From the NCBI GenBank assembly GCA_000720375.1, contig JOAA01000009.1, positions 62,001-126,000 of the forward strand: 64,000 nt of DNA, given 5' to 3'. Of the stretch, positions 18,336-30,659 are shown piece by piece. Within the stretch, counting starts at the first letter, position 1. Each line of letters begins with the position of its first letter. The notes below the pieces were generated by a model. The model was not told the origin of the DNA, ran no database searches, and worked only from the letters and a program-made list of their open reading frames with translations. The DNA is from Rhodococcus rhodnii (GTDB taxonomy: Bacteria; Actinomycetota; Actinomycetes; Mycobacteriales; Pseudonocardiaceae). The position numbers were made by a program, and so were the translations under genes.

Positions 18336-19361
18336 ATGGAATACAGAGTTCTTGGCGGCACCGGCATCTCGGTGAGCCAGTTCGCGCTCGGTGCGATGAC
18401 GTTCGGCGAGTTCGCCAACGCCGATCACGACGAGTCGATCCGGATGATCCACACCGCGTTGGACGCGGGCGTCAACTTCATCGACACGGCGGACTACTAC
18501 TCGCTGGGGGAGTCCGAGCAGATCGTCGGCAAGGCGCTGAAGGGCAGGCGCGACAACGTGGTCGTGGCCACGAAGTTCTTCTTCCCGATGGGCGACGACC
18601 CGAACATGCGTGGCGGCTCACCGCGGTGGATCAAGCGCGCGGTCGAGGACAGCCTGCGCAGGCTGGACACGGATTACATCGACCTGTACCAGATGCACCG
18701 GCCCGACCCGCACACCGACATCGAGGAAACGCTGTCGGCGTTGACGGACCTGGTGCGCACGGGAAAGATCCGGGCGATCGGCTCGTCGACCTTCCCGGCC
18801 GAACAGATCGTCGAAGCCCAGTGGGCGGCGGAAAAGCATGGCTACCAACGGTTCCGTGCCGAGCAACCGCCGTATTCGATCCTGATGCGCGGGATCGAAC
18901 GGGACGTGCTGCCCACCACCCAGCGCTACAACATGGGCGTGCTGACGTGGAGCCCGCTGGTGGGCGGGTGGCTGTCCGGCCGGGTTTCGCCCGCGGGGGC
19001 AACCGGCCAACGGGCACAGATGGCCGGGGACATCTACGACATGTCCGATCCAGCGAACCAGACGAAGCTCGCCGCGGTCGAGCAACTGTCCAAATTGGCT
19101 GATGACTCCGGAATGTCGTTGCCGCACATGGCTCTCGCGTTCGTTCTCGCTCATCCGGGCGTGACCTCGGTGATCATCGGTGCGAGCAAGCCGCAGCACC
19201 TGACCGACCTGCTGGCGGGTGCTGACATCCGGCTGAGCGAGGACGTCCTCGACAAGATCGACGAGATCGTCCCGCCCGGCGTGACACTCCGGCAGCGTGA
19301 CTCGTACTACACGCCACCGGCCATCGCGGAGAAGGGCCTGCGTCGTCTAGCGCGACGTTGA
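18336..19361 (+). CDS. Aldo/keto reductase
   Basis: About 341 residues from the ATG at 18336 (a longer in-frame start at 18279 would cross the operator region). AKR fold with NADPH-dependent carbonyl reduction expected. Visible: GGTGISVSQFALGAMTFG at the first strand, catalytic aspartate and tyrosine in DTADYYS, catalytic lysine in VVVATKFFF, histidine in YQMHRPDP, and the cofactor-binding IIGASKPQHL near the C-terminus. It belongs to the YajO/Tas-like bacterial AKR group. Divergent from an XRE regulator, which probably controls it. The physiological substrate is unknown. Confidence 0.92.
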   Translation: MEYRVLGGTGISVSQFALGAMTFGEFANADHDESIRMIHTALDAGVNFIDTADYYSLGESEQIVGKALKGRRDNVVVATKFFFPMGDDPNMRGGSPRWIKRAVEDSLRRLDTDYIDLYQMHRPDPHTDIEETLSALTDLVRTGKIRAIGSSTFPAEQIVEAQWAAEKHGYQRFRAEQPPYSILMRGIERDVLPTTQRYNMGVLTWSPLVGGWLSGRVSPAGATGQRAQMAGDIYDMSDPANQTKLAAVEQLSKLADDSGMSLPHMALAFVLAHPGVTSVIIGASKPQHLTDLLAGADIRLSEDVLDKIDEIVPPGVTLRQRDSYYTPPAIAEKGLRRLARR

Positions 19362-19469
19362 GGTCTATGTCCCTCTGATGGTTCGCGCGCGTCCTGGCCT
19401 GAGGCACGCTTCCTGGCGATGGTCATCTGGGGCGGGGCGGGATGTGAGCAGTGTGCGTTATGTGCGACC

Positions 19470-19489
19470 GCCGGGCACGAATGCCCGGC
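19470..19489. terminator. Hairpin between convergent aldo/keto reductase and hisG
   Basis: GCCGGGCA and TGCCCGGC form a perfect 8-bp stem with a CGAA tetraloop midway in the 220-bp gap between convergent genes. It could terminate both transcripts. Nothing else was recognised in this gap. Confidence 0.5.
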
Positions 19490-19581
19490 AGACCCATGGT
19501 TGACGCCTGCCATAGCGGACAAGCCTCGCCCGGGACCTGCGTGCGGTGATCACGCGTGTCACCGCACGGCCCTTAAGTGTT

Positions 19582-20427
19582 CTACAGGCGGCAGGACCGG
19601 ATGTCAGACGCCAGGATGGCCTTGGCACCGATCGCGGCCAGCTCGTCCATGATCGGGTTGGCCCGCTTGCGCGGCACCATCGCCCGCACGGCCACCCACT
19701 CCGGATTGGCCAACGGCGCCACCGTCGGCGACTCCAGCCCGGGCGTGACCTCAAGCGCGTTGTCCAGCAAGCTCTTCGGGCAGTCGTAGTCCAGCATCAT
19801 GTACTGCTGAGCGAAAACAACACCCTGCAGCCGCGCAGTCAGCTGCTCGGCTTCCGGGGACGGAGTCCCTCCTGCCCGCGTCACCAGCACGGCCTCCGAC
19901 ACGCAGATCGGCTCACCGAACGCGACCAGGTTGTGCTGGCGCAAGGTCCGGCCTGAGCCGACGACGTCCGCGATGGCGTCGGCCAGACCGAGCTGCACCG
20001 AGATCTCCACCGCGCCGTCCAGCCGGATCACGTCCGCCTTGATCCCGTGCCTGCCCAGGTCGTCGCGGACCAGGCGGGGATACGCCGTCGCCAGGCGCTT
20101 GCCGTCCAGGTCGGCCAGGGTCCAGTCCCGGCCGGCCGGGGCGGCGTAGCGGAACGTCGACGCGCCGAAGCCGAGGCTGAGCCGCTCCTGCACCGGCGCG
20201 CCTGATTCCTGGGCCAGGTCACGGCCGGTGATGCCCAGGTCGAGATCGCCGGAGCCGACGTACGCGGCGATGTCCTTCGGCCGCAGGAAGAAGAACTCGA
20301 CCTCGTTGGCCGAGTCGAGCACGGTGAGGTCGCGCTGCTCGCCTCGCTGCCGGTAGCCGGCCTCGGCCAGCATCTCCGACGCGGACGCGGCCAGTGACCC
20401 CTTGTTGGGCACGGCGACACGCAACAT
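19582..20427 (-). CDS. hisG: ATP phosphoribosyltransferase (HisG, long form)
   Basis: First enzyme of histidine biosynthesis: ATP + PRPP to PR-ATP. 281 residues, the long form with a C-terminal ACT-like histidine-binding domain, so feedback inhibition is expected and no HisZ is needed. Seen: N-terminal [21 protein letters not shown], the PRPP-binding [13 protein letters not shown] and the C-terminal regulatory segment from about residue 210. It lies 12 bp downstream of hisE, an operon arrangement typical of actinobacteria (hisE-hisG apart from the other his genes). Confidence 0.96.
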   Translation of the reverse strand: MLRVAVPNKGSLAASASEMLAEAGYRQRGEQRDLTVLDSANEVEFFFLRPKDIAAYVGSGDLDLGITGRDLAQESGAPVQERLSLGFGASTFRYAAPAGRDWTLADLDGKRLATAYPRLVRDDLGRHGIKADVIRLDGAVEISVQLGLADAIADVVGSGRTLRQHNLVAFGEPICVSEAVLVTRAGGTPSPEAEQLTARLQGVVFAQQYMMLDYDCPKSLLDNALEVTPGLESPTVAPLANPEWVAVRAMVPRKRANPIMDELAAIGAKAILASDIRSCRL

Positions 20428-20439
20428 GGCAAAGACTCC

Positions 20440-20703
20440 TCAGAGGTAGCGGTAGACGTCGTCGAGGGTCAGACCGCGCCCGATCATGAGCACCTGGACC
20501 CGGTAGAGCAGCTGGGAGACCTCCTCGGCCAGATGCTCGTCGTCCTCATGCTCGGCGGCCAGCCACACCTCGCCCGCCTCTTCCAGCACCTTCTTGCCCT
20601 GCGCGTGCACACCCGCATCCAGCGCCGCCACGGTGCCCGATCCCGCAGGCCGGGTCCGCGCGCGCTCACTGAGCTCGGCGAACAGTTCGTCGAACGTCTT
20701 CAC
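20440..20703 (-). CDS. hisE: Phosphoribosyl-ATP pyrophosphatase
   Basis: 87 residues, the normal size of stand-alone HisE, which hydrolyses PR-ATP to PR-AMP, the second step of histidine synthesis. The MazG-like helical fold shows the metal-binding pattern [14 protein letters not shown] and [17 protein letters not shown]. Translated just before hisG (12-bp gap) and 13 bp after a HAD phosphatase gene, so the three probably form one operon. Confidence 0.95.
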   Translation of the reverse strand: MKTFDELFAELSERARTRPAGSGTVAALDAGVHAQGKKVLEEAGEVWLAAEHEDDEHLAEEVSQLLYRVQVLMIGRGLTLDDVYRYL

Positions 20704-20716
20704 GCCTGGAATCTTT

Positions 20717-21394
20717 TCATCCCAGCTCGACGGCGCTCAAAGCGCCGAGGGTGAACGCGTCCACACCAACGAGCGAATTCCGCACGGTCCACCCCTCGCC
20801 AGGCTCGATCGGCACCTCGGCGGGCACGACCAGCACAGTGCAGCCCGCGGCCACGGCCGACCGCATGCCCATCGGCGAATCCTCGATCGCGACGCACCTA
20901 TCAGCGGGAACGCCCAGCAGGTCGGCGGCCATCAGGTACGGCGTCGGGTCCGGTTTGTTGCGGCCGCCGACCTCGTCGCCGCAGATCGTGACGGCGAAGA
21001 AAGACCGCCCGATCGAGTCGAGCGCGACCTCGGTGAGCGCGCGCTCGGTCGATGTGACCAAGGCCATGGGCACGTTGTGGTCGCGGAGTGACTCAAGGGC
21101 CTCCCTGGCGCCGGGACGCCACGGCAGGTTCAGGCGGAACAGCTCCGTCGTGCGCTCGGTGAGCCACGCCGCCGCCTTGTCCATCGCGGCCGGGTCGGGT
21201 TCGAGGCCCAGCGAGCCGAAGATCTCCAGCATGGTGTTCTCCATGTTGGAGCCGACGACCGCGTCCCTGGTCTGCTGCGACAGCCGGCCACCGAGCTGTT
21301 CGGCCAGCTCGTGCAGGCCGATGTCCCAGAGCTTCTCCGAGTCGATCAGCGTCCCGTCCATGTCCCACAGCACGGCCTCAGGCACGCGTGTCAA
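20717..21394 (-). CDS. HAD-superfamily phosphatase (beta-phosphoglucomutase/phosphoglycolate phosphatase-like)
   Basis: 225 residues. HAD motif I is [10 protein letters not shown] with the nucleophile Asp, motif II is the threonine/serine in LVTSTERA, motif III the lysine in [10 protein letters not shown], and motif [15 protein letters not shown]; a helical C1 cap lies between I and II. The start reads as TTG with GGGGGA about 6 nt upstream; a GTG three codons in is an alternative. It is the first gene of a probable operon with hisE and hisG, so a phosphatase role connected to histidine synthesis is conceivable. The substrate cannot be read from the sequence. Confidence 0.9.
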   Translation of the reverse strand: MTRVPEAVLWDMDGTLIDSEKLWDIGLHELAEQLGGRLSQQTRDAVVGSNMENTMLEIFGSLGLEPDPAAMDKAAAWLTERTTELFRLNLPWRPGAREALESLRDHNVPMALVTSTERALTEVALDSIGRSFFAVTICGDEVGGRNKPDPTPYLMAADLLGVPADRCVAIEDSPMGMRSAVAAGCTVLVVPAEVPIEPGEGWTVRNSLVGVDAFTLGALSAVELG

Positions 21395-21595
21395 CGAGTC
21401 CCCCTTCGTGTTCGCTCATCGCTTGTCTTCAGTGGTGTACCACGCGGGTATCCCTCGATGTGGTGAATGTGACCGTCGCGCCATCCCCGACCGCGACACG
21501 CTCAGCGAGGGCGTCAAGCAGCGCAAATGGCATGTCAACAGGGTACGTAGCGCTGCTGTGGTCCAACTGCCCGCTCGGGGTCGTAGGCTTGGCAA

Positions 21596-22498
21596 GTGAC
21601 CGATCACGACCCGCAGAGCACCGCCGGCACTCCAGCGCTCGTCGAGCCTGTTCTCGTTGCCGCCTTCGAAGGATGGAATGACGCTGGCGACGCGGCGAGT
21701 ACGGCGATCGAACATCTCCAACTGACCTGGGACGCGTCCCCGCTGGTGGACATCGACCCGGACGACTACTACGACTTCCAGGTGACCCGGCCGACGGTCA
21801 AGCTGGTGGACGGCGTGACCCGGCGAGTGGAGTGGCCGACGACCCGGCTGTCCTCCTGCCGCCCGCCCGGCTCGTCCCGCGACATCGTCCTCGTGCACGG
21901 CATCGAGCCGAACATGCGCTGGCGGAAATTCTGCGCCGAACTGCTCGAACACATCGAACGCCTCGGCGTGACCACGGTCGTCACCCTCGGTTCGATGCTG
22001 GCCGACACGCCCCACACCCGCCCTGTCCCGGTGACCGGTACAGCGTATGACGCGGCGTCGGCCGCCCGGTTCGGCCTCGAACGGTCCCGCTACCAGGGCC
22101 CGACCGGCATCGTCGGCGTACTGCAGGACGTGTGCGTGCAGGCCGGGATCCCGGCGATCTCGCTGTGGGCGGCGGTGCCGCACTACGTCTCGCAGCCGCC
22201 GTCACCGAAGGCCACGCTCGCGCTGCTGCACCGCGTCGAGGAGGTCCTGGACGTGGAAGTGCCACTCGGCGCCCTGCCGGAGCAAGCCGACGAGTGGCAG
22301 CGCACGGTCAGCGAGATGGCCGAGGAGGACGAGGACGTCAGCAACTACGTCCGCGCCCTTGAGGAGCGCGGCGACGCGGCGATCACCCTGAACGAGACCA
22401 GTGGTGACGTCATCGCTGCCGAGTTCGAGCGCTACTTGCGTCGCCGCCGCCACGGCGGCCCTGGCCGCGGACCGCGGTCCCAGGAGGGGCCTTCCTAG
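21596..22498 (+). CDS. PAC2-family protein
   Basis: 300 residues, GTG start with TAGGCT six bases upstream and no ribosome site, indicating a leaderless mRNA. The PAC2 (proteasome assembly chaperone 2) fold is recognised by VAAFEGWNDAGDAAS near the N-terminus, the central RDIVLVHGIEPNMRW and GSMLADTPHTRPVPVTGTA. Orthologous in position to M. tuberculosis Rv2125, within the same syntenic block as the proteasome genes. Eukaryotic homologues chaperone proteasome assembly; whether bacterial members do is unproven. The C-terminal tail is basic (RRRRHGGPGRGPR). Confidence 0.9.
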   Translation: MTDHDPQSTAGTPALVEPVLVAAFEGWNDAGDAASTAIEHLQLTWDASPLVDIDPDDYYDFQVTRPTVKLVDGVTRRVEWPTTRLSSCRPPGSSRDIVLVHGIEPNMRWRKFCAELLEHIERLGVTTVVTLGSMLADTPHTRPVPVTGTAYDAASAARFGLERSRYQGPTGIVGVLQDVCVQAGIPAISLWAAVPHYVSQPPSPKATLALLHRVEEVLDVEVPLGALPEQADEWQRTVSEMAEEDEDVSNYVRALEERGDAAITLNETSGDVIAAEFERYLRRRRHGGPGRGPRSQEGPS

Positions 22499-22721
22499 GC
22501 GACGCTTGTTCGCTATGGCAGGGGTCAGCGCATAGGGCTGCCGGGGATTCGTGCCCGGGGGTCGCGTGTGCCGCCTCGCTGAGTACGCATTCCGCTCACG
22601 GCCGCCGAGCCGACCCCGCCGGATAGCCATCCATCCGCGAGCGCACCTCCAGCCCCAGCACGCCTGCGGGAGTCGATCATGGGCCCTTGCTCACTGTGCC
22701 CATGGTTCGAAATGGCTGGCG

Positions 22722-23419
22722 CTAAAGGGTCTTGAGGAGCTCGTCGAGTCCCGTGGTGTACGCCTTGTCCATAATGGACAGGTGGCCGTCGCCGGTTTCC
22801 AGGTGTGCCACGGCGTTCGGTACGTGGGCGGCGAGCCATTCGCCGTGTGTGAACGGCACCATCCAGTCCTCGGTGCCCTGCCAGATGAACGTTGGCACGG
22901 CGATGTCCGCTACGTTGAAACCCCAAGGTTTGACGAAGGCCAAGTCGTCGTCCAGCCAGCCGTCCACGCTCGTGTCAAGGGCTTCGGCGAAGATCGCCGC
23001 GATGTCCTGGCTGAGCTCGTCTGTCAACGCTGCTTCGTCGGCCGCAGACAGCAGGCCCGCGAAACCCGCGATCACCGTGGCCGGATCGTTGGTCGCCATC
23101 GCGGGCGCGGCTTCCTCCAGAGCGGGCCGCAGCACGCCTTCGCCCCTTCGCGGCGAGCGAGAATTCCTCGATGTTCGGCTTGCCCATCCCGGCGAGGAAA
23201 TCCTGCTGCGCCCACGGGCCCACCCCGGCGACGGACATCGCGCCCGTCACCCGATCGGGCAACAGCGCCGCGCACGCCAACGCGTGCGGCTCGTTGGATG
23301 TAGCTGAACTGGACGACGGAACTCGGTGTGCCGTGGTGGAACGCCAGTGGCACGCCGTCGTCCGGTCCGGTGACGAGCACGTCCAGCGCACGCCCGTCCG
23401 GCAGATCGAGAATCGTCAC
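22722..23419 (-). pseudogene. Alpha/beta hydrolase remnant: internal deletion plus frameshift
   Basis: The start codes for [20 protein letters not shown] and FHHGTPSSV, the oxyanion-region HG motif of a ~280-residue alpha/beta hydrolase. It then jumps directly to [15 protein letters not shown], which normally follows the nucleophile elbow. About 60 residues, including the expected GxSxG serine, are missing, and the join is out of frame (around 23291-23302). A second shift, one extra base in the CCCC run at 23143-23146, moves into the frame coding for [13 protein letters not shown]... and the final aspartate/histidine region (QGTEDWMVPF; ETGDGHLSIMD). Loss of the nucleophile means it cannot be an active hydrolase. 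The 222-bp gap before PAC2 holds nothing I recognise. Confidence 0.8.
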
Positions 23420-23529
23420 GCTGTCATCGTGCCGCCCAACTGTCCGGCTCGCAGTGGCAAGACCTGCGGAGACGACTTGTTGCCATGGTGTTTCCAGAAG
23501 TGTCAGACCCCTCGCCTAGTGTTTTGGGC

Positions 23530-24414
<885 letters not shown>

Positions 24415-24458
24415 TACAGGGCCGATTAGTTTCCGGGCCGATCGGGGTCTCAACATGT

Positions 24459-25022
24459 GTGACTTCACCACTGATCGGCGGGGCTGAGCTGCTCGAGCGG
24501 GCCGTCGGGTACACGCTCGGCAGCCTGCTGCTCGTCAAGCCCGAGGTCCTCGGCCATCCGACGCCTTGCCGGGCGTGGGACCTGAAGGCCTTGCTGCGGC
24601 ACATGAACGACTCGCTCGCCGCGTTGCACGAGGCCGTCGACAGTGGACACGTCGGGCTGGAGGCGGCGACCGGCGATCCCGCGGCCGATCTCGTCGCCCA
24701 GCTCAAGGACCGGGCCTGTCACCTGATCGGCGCATGGACGGCGTCCACCCGGTCGACCGTGTCGATCGCCGACCGGCAGCTCACCGGCGCGATCGTCAGC
24801 TGCGCGGGAGCCGTGGAGATCACCACGCACGGCTGGGACGTGGCCAGGGCGTGCGGCGTCGACCGGCCTGTGCCCGACGACCTCGCCGAGGAGCTGCTGC
24901 AGCTCGCCGAGTTGTTCGTGACCGACCACGACCGGCCCGACCGGTTCGCCGCGCCGGTTCCGATGAGCTGCTTGGCCCGGCCGGGGGACCGATTGGTCGC
25001 TTTTCTGGGCCGAATTCCTTGA
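24459..25022 (+). CDS. Maleylpyruvate-isomerase/DinB-like (TIGR03086-type) protein
   Basis: About 187 residues from a GTG at 24459; a longer in-frame ATG at 24363 would overlap the RecB gene by 50 bp. The fold is the mycothiol-dependent maleylpyruvate isomerase N-terminal four-helix bundle: TPCRAWDLKALLRHMNDSLA (first metal-ligand histidine region) and the second histidine in VEITTHGWDVARA. Family members are DinB-like metalloenzymes, some using mycothiol, consistent with an mshC-bearing host. The exact substrate is unknown. Confidence 0.8.
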   Translation: MTSPLIGGAELLERAVGYTLGSLLLVKPEVLGHPTPCRAWDLKALLRHMNDSLAALHEAVDSGHVGLEAATGDPAADLVAQLKDRACHLIGAWTASTRSTVSIADRQLTGAIVSCAGAVEITTHGWDVARACGVDRPVPDDLAEELLQLAELFVTDHDRPDRFAAPVPMSCLARPGDRLVAFLGRIP

Positions 25023-25084
25023 CGACACATATTCCCTAGCGCGGCACACGGCAGTTCAACATCAGGCCCCCTAGTCTCGACACC

Positions 25085-27586
<2,502 letters not shown>

Positions 27587-27590
<4 letters not shown>

Positions 27591-28243
27591 TGCGCCGGTG
27601 TCGTTTCCGAAGTGGACGGTACGGTCGGCGTCGGTTCGCTCGGTGCGGTCGGCGGTCCGGTCTCCGAGGGCTGCGTCCGGGTGGTGCTCGGCTTCGGCCG
27701 GAACGTCACACCGCAGACCTTCCAGCCGGTCTCTTCCTTGACCAGCGCGTAATCCTGGTCGGCGCGGACGTTCTCGGAGCCGCCGACAAGCGTGGCGCGC
27801 CCCTTGTCACCCTCGATCTCGACGTCCTTCACGGTGATCGAGAGGCGTGACGACGGCGTCGGCGCGTAGGACCGCAGGAGTTCTTTGCTCTCCCGGTCCT
27901 GCCATTCCTGGTCGAGCGCTTCCTGCTCTTCCTTGCAGATCAGCGCTTGGACCTCCGATTTGGACAGTGTGAACGCGCCGTCGTTGCGGCCCTTCTCCAG
28001 CAACGCGGCGAACCGCTGCACGACGTCCCGCGCCGCGGCCTTCTCCTGCTGCAGCGCGATGTCCTCGGGATTCGGCCGGGACGCCACGATCGCGAGCGCG
28101 ACACCGCCGCCTGCCAGCACCAGCACCGCCAGCCCGATGGCGATGATCAAGCGGACCCGGCTTGCTTTCGACGCGGGCGGGCTGGTCTGGACGGTCTCGG
28201 GTTCGGCAGGCTTGTCGGCCTCAGGTTTCTCGGGCTCGGCCAT
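27587..28243 (-). CDS. Membrane-anchored secreted-domain protein, array member 4
   Basis: About 218 residues from ATG at 28243. Acidic, Pro/Glu-rich cytosolic N-terminus, one TM helix (RLIIAIGLAVLVLAGGGVAL), an external domain with ALICKEEQEALDQ and the shared VKDVEIEGDKGRATLVG and WKVCGV signatures, and a disordered Pro/Thr tail of about 40 residues. The cysteine pair occupies the same places as in the downstream paralogue. Coupled to it by an ATGA overlap. Function unknown. Confidence 0.78.
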
Positions 28244-28277
28244 GCCCACACCGTATCCGGCGGCTGTGAAATGAGCG

Positions 28278-28766
28278 TCACCCGACCCCGCCGATGCGGG
28301 GCGAGTCGAGACCGCACAAGGTCCACTTGTCGGCACTGAGCTGAAGCCGCATCGTGCCGTCCTGCTCGGTGCCGTCGAACCGGACGGTGAACGAGGCGAC
28401 GTAGCCGTCCGGGAACTTGCTCACCCGCCCCAGTTCGAACGCGATCGGCTTGGCGCGGGTGGTCGCCGGGGCGGCGGGGTCCAAGTGCGGCACGGCTTTC
28501 ATCAGCTCACGACGGCCAGTGGACTTTCCCTGCGCGCATGTGAGCTCAATCACACCATCGATGTCCTTGGCGTTGAGCCGGTCAATGACGGCTCTCGCGA
28601 TGCTCTCCGGCGACGTAGGGCCGGTGCCCGCGGCGGCTGGGGGAGTCGCGGGCGGCGGGTCGGGGCGCGAGATGACGAAGTACGCCAGTGTTCCGGCCCC
28701 GCCCAGCACCATGCCCGTGATGACCAATGCGGTCGTGCGGCGTCTCGCGGGCTCTCGCACCCGCAC
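28278..28766 (-). CDS. Membrane-anchored secreted-domain protein, array member 3
   Basis: 162 residues, GTG start. Basic RRRTT, TM helix (ALVITGMVLGGAGTLAYFVI), Pro-rich linker, then an external domain with the shared cysteine pair (LTCAQGK and WTLCGL) and AKPIAFELGRVSKFPDGYV. That last segment is closest to the equivalent segment of array member 2 (PAFELGRIPADV), so these two probably arose by recent duplication. It starts 4 bp after the stop of member 2. Function unknown. Confidence 0.75.
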   Translation of the reverse strand: MRVREPARRRTTALVITGMVLGGAGTLAYFVISRPDPPPATPPAAAGTGPTSPESIARAVIDRLNAKDIDGVIELTCAQGKSTGRRELMKAVPHLDPAAPATTRAKPIAFELGRVSKFPDGYVASFTVRFDGTEQDGTMRLQLSADKWTLCGLDSPRIGGVG

Positions 28767-28770
28767 AACC

Positions 28771-29451
28771 CTAGTTGGTCGGGGAAGTCGTGGAAGTGGA
28801 CCTGCGGGACGTGGACGGTCCGTCGGCGCTGCCGAGCGTCGCCCGGCTCACGCACCACTTGCCGGCCTGCTTCTGCAGGGTCAGCGACATCGGCCGGGTG
28901 CTCGGCCGCGCCTTGCCCACCTCGGTGACCTTGATGTTGAGCCTGGCCCGCGCGTTGTCCCCGCTCTCGGTGACCTCGCCGACGAGGCTGGTCTGGAGGG
29001 TGACGTCGGCGGGGATGCGGCCCAGCTCGAACGCCGGGCTCGGCTTGCTGGGGTCGCACAAGGTCTTGGTCGCGGCGTCCCTGTCCTTCTTGTCCACCGC
29101 CTTGATCACCTCGTCGACCACACCCTGCGCGGAGTCGGTCTTGGGCTGCGCCGAAGTGGTCTGCGCGGCGGGCGTGGAGCTGTCGTCGCCGCCGGTCAGC
29201 AGCAGAATCGCCGTCACGCCACCGCCGACAACCAGGACACCCGCGATGGCCAAGCCGATGATCAGGCCGTTCTTGTTCTTCTGCGGCGGCATCCCGCCGC
29301 CCGGATAGCCGGGCTGCTGGCCCCACCCCGGTTGTTGCTGACCCCAGCCGGGCTGCTGCGGCTGGCCGTAACCGCCTTGCTGCCAACCGGGCTGCTGACC
29401 GTACGGGTCGGGTTGGCCGTACGGCCCTGGCTGCTGTGGCGGGTAAGTCAT
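28771..29451 (-). CDS. Q/G/P-rich membrane-anchored protein, array member 2
   Basis: 226 residues. The first ~55 are low-complexity PYGQQ/GWGQQ repeats, followed by KNKNG, one TM helix (LIIGLAIAGVLVVGGGVTAI) and an external NTF2/DUF4878-like domain with TLCDPSKPSPAFELG, the second cysteine in KWCVSRATLG, and a Ser/Thr-rich tail. Gln-rich cytosolic tails of this kind may self-associate or be phosphorylated. Upstream of it lies a 212-bp gap with a hairpin, so it likely starts its own transcript with members 3-5. Confidence 0.78.
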   Translation of the reverse strand: MTYPPQQPGPYGQPDPYGQQPGWQQGGYGQPQQPGWGQQQPGWGQQPGYPGGGMPPQKNKNGLIIGLAIAGVLVVGGGVTAILLLTGGDDSSTPAAQTTSAQPKTDSAQGVVDEVIKAVDKKDRDAATKTLCDPSKPSPAFELGRIPADVTLQTSLVGEVTESGDNARARLNIKVTEVGKARPSTRPMSLTLQKQAGKWCVSRATLGSADGPSTSRRSTSTTSPTN

Positions 29452-29600
29452 GAAAGTCCCAGTCTTTCGAAGGCCTCGATCGCGACGTCACCGTAAGTGA
29501 GTCTGGCCCGGTCCGCTGGGACTTTCGCCGGAAAACCCGCGCCGTGCCGGTAACGAACCGGCTACTTCACCCGATGGTGATTGCCCGGTTACGCCGAGAA

Positions 29601-29629
29601 GGCCCGGACTCGTCGCCGCGGTCCGGGCC
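29601..29629. terminator. Hairpin after array member 1
   Basis: GGCCCGGAC and GTCCGGGCC form a perfect 9-bp stem with an 11-nt loop, 35 bp beyond the stop of the minus-strand gene ending at 29664. Confidence 0.55.
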
Positions 29630-29663
29630 CTCTCGCCAGTTGGTCGACCAAGGTGGCGCTTGG

Positions 29664-30410
29664 TCAGCTGCCCATCTGCGGTTCCTTGATCTCGGCGACG
29701 CACCAGTTGCCGTTGTTCTTGCGCAAGGTGAACTCCGTGTTCAGCGAGACGCTCGCGCCCTGGACCGTGATGTCGAACTTCAGCTTGCCGGTCGCGGTGT
29801 CACCGTTCTCCTTCGGTGCCTCGGCGACCGAGAGCTTGAAGTCGATGCCGCCGGCCTTCAGCTGGTCCAGCACCTCTTGGCCGCCCGCCTCGTCGGGGTT
29901 GCAGGAGACCTTCTTGGCCGCTTCCACGTCCTTGTTGTTCATCGCGGCGACCAGAGCGTCCGCTGTGGCACTGGGCGAGCCCGTGCCGCCTCCGTTCCCC
30001 AGGACGAAGATCAGCGTGACCACGACACCGATCACGACCACCGCGCCACCGACGAGGATCCACGGCAGTGGGCTCTTCTTCTTCGGCGGCTCGAAGCCGG
30101 GCTGTCCAAACTGGCCGGGCTGCTGCGGGTAGCCGCCCTGCTGCTGGGCATACGGGTTGTTCGGGTCATAGCCGGGCTGTGCCTGCTGCGGGCCCGAAGG
30201 CGGGTAGTGGCCGCCCGGCTGCTGCTGTGCCGGCTGCGGCCCGGATGGCGGGAAGTTCCCGCCCGGCTGTTGCTGCGGATAACCACCTTGCTGTGGGTAT
30301 CCACCAGGCTGCTGCGGGTAGCCGCCGCCAGGCTGCTGGCCATATCCCGGCTGCTGGCCGTAACCGGGCTGGTCGCCGAATCCGCCCGGCTGCTGCGGCG
30401 GTTGAGACAT
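29664..30410 (-). CDS. Q/G/P-rich membrane-anchored protein, array member 1
   Basis: 248 residues. A ~110-residue cytosolic tail of imperfect PGYGQQ / GGYPQQ repeats is followed by PPKKKS, one TM helix ([20 protein letters not shown]) and an external domain with the array's cysteine pair ([14 protein letters not shown] and [10 protein letters not shown]). Longest tail in the array. Transcribed away from the ARC ATPase gene, with which it shares a 249-bp spacer. The start has a Shine-Dalgarno-like AGGAG close upstream. Confidence 0.8.
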   Translation of the reverse strand: MSQPPQQPGGFGDQPGYGQQPGYGQQPGGGYPQQPGGYPQQGGYPQQQPGGNFPPSGPQPAQQQPGGHYPPSGPQQAQPGYDPNNPYAQQQGGYPQQPGQFGQPGFEPPKKKSPLPWILVGGAVVVIGVVVTLIFVLGNGGGTGSPSATADALVAAMNNKDVEAAKKVSCNPDEAGGQEVLDQLKAGGIDFKLSVAEAPKENGDTATGKLKFDITVQGASVSLNTEFTLRKNNGNWCVAEIKEPQMGS

Positions 30411-30561
30411 TACGTTCTCCTAGCTGTGGCGATCGTGTACATGTCATGTTTCAACGGCGCTCGCCCGGGCGCCATCGGACTAGTACTGGACGCACCGTAG
30501 CTGGTGTGAGGTTCCCTACTACACCGGGATGGAGCATTGAATCCCTCCGAGCGGGGGTTTC

Positions 30562-30590
30562 TTGACATCGACGCGCCGATCTCGACATCT
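30562..30590 (+). promoter_or_regulatory. Possible ARC/Mpa promoter
   Basis: TTGACA at 30562-30567 is a perfect -35 hexamer; 17 bp later ACATCT (30585-30590) is a weak -10. It precedes the ARC start by about 70 bp. Nothing else in the 249-bp spacer was recognised. Confidence 0.35.
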
Positions 30591-30659
30591 GGATGAGCTC
30601 CTAATGTCAGTGATCACCGGTACCGTATGGGGTACGTAGTTCGGGAGGAGGTGCCGACC

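Noticed and set aside
22499..22721. tRNA or small RNA in the gap after PAC2
   Set aside because: No cloverleaf or T-loop consensus could be traced; nothing supportable.
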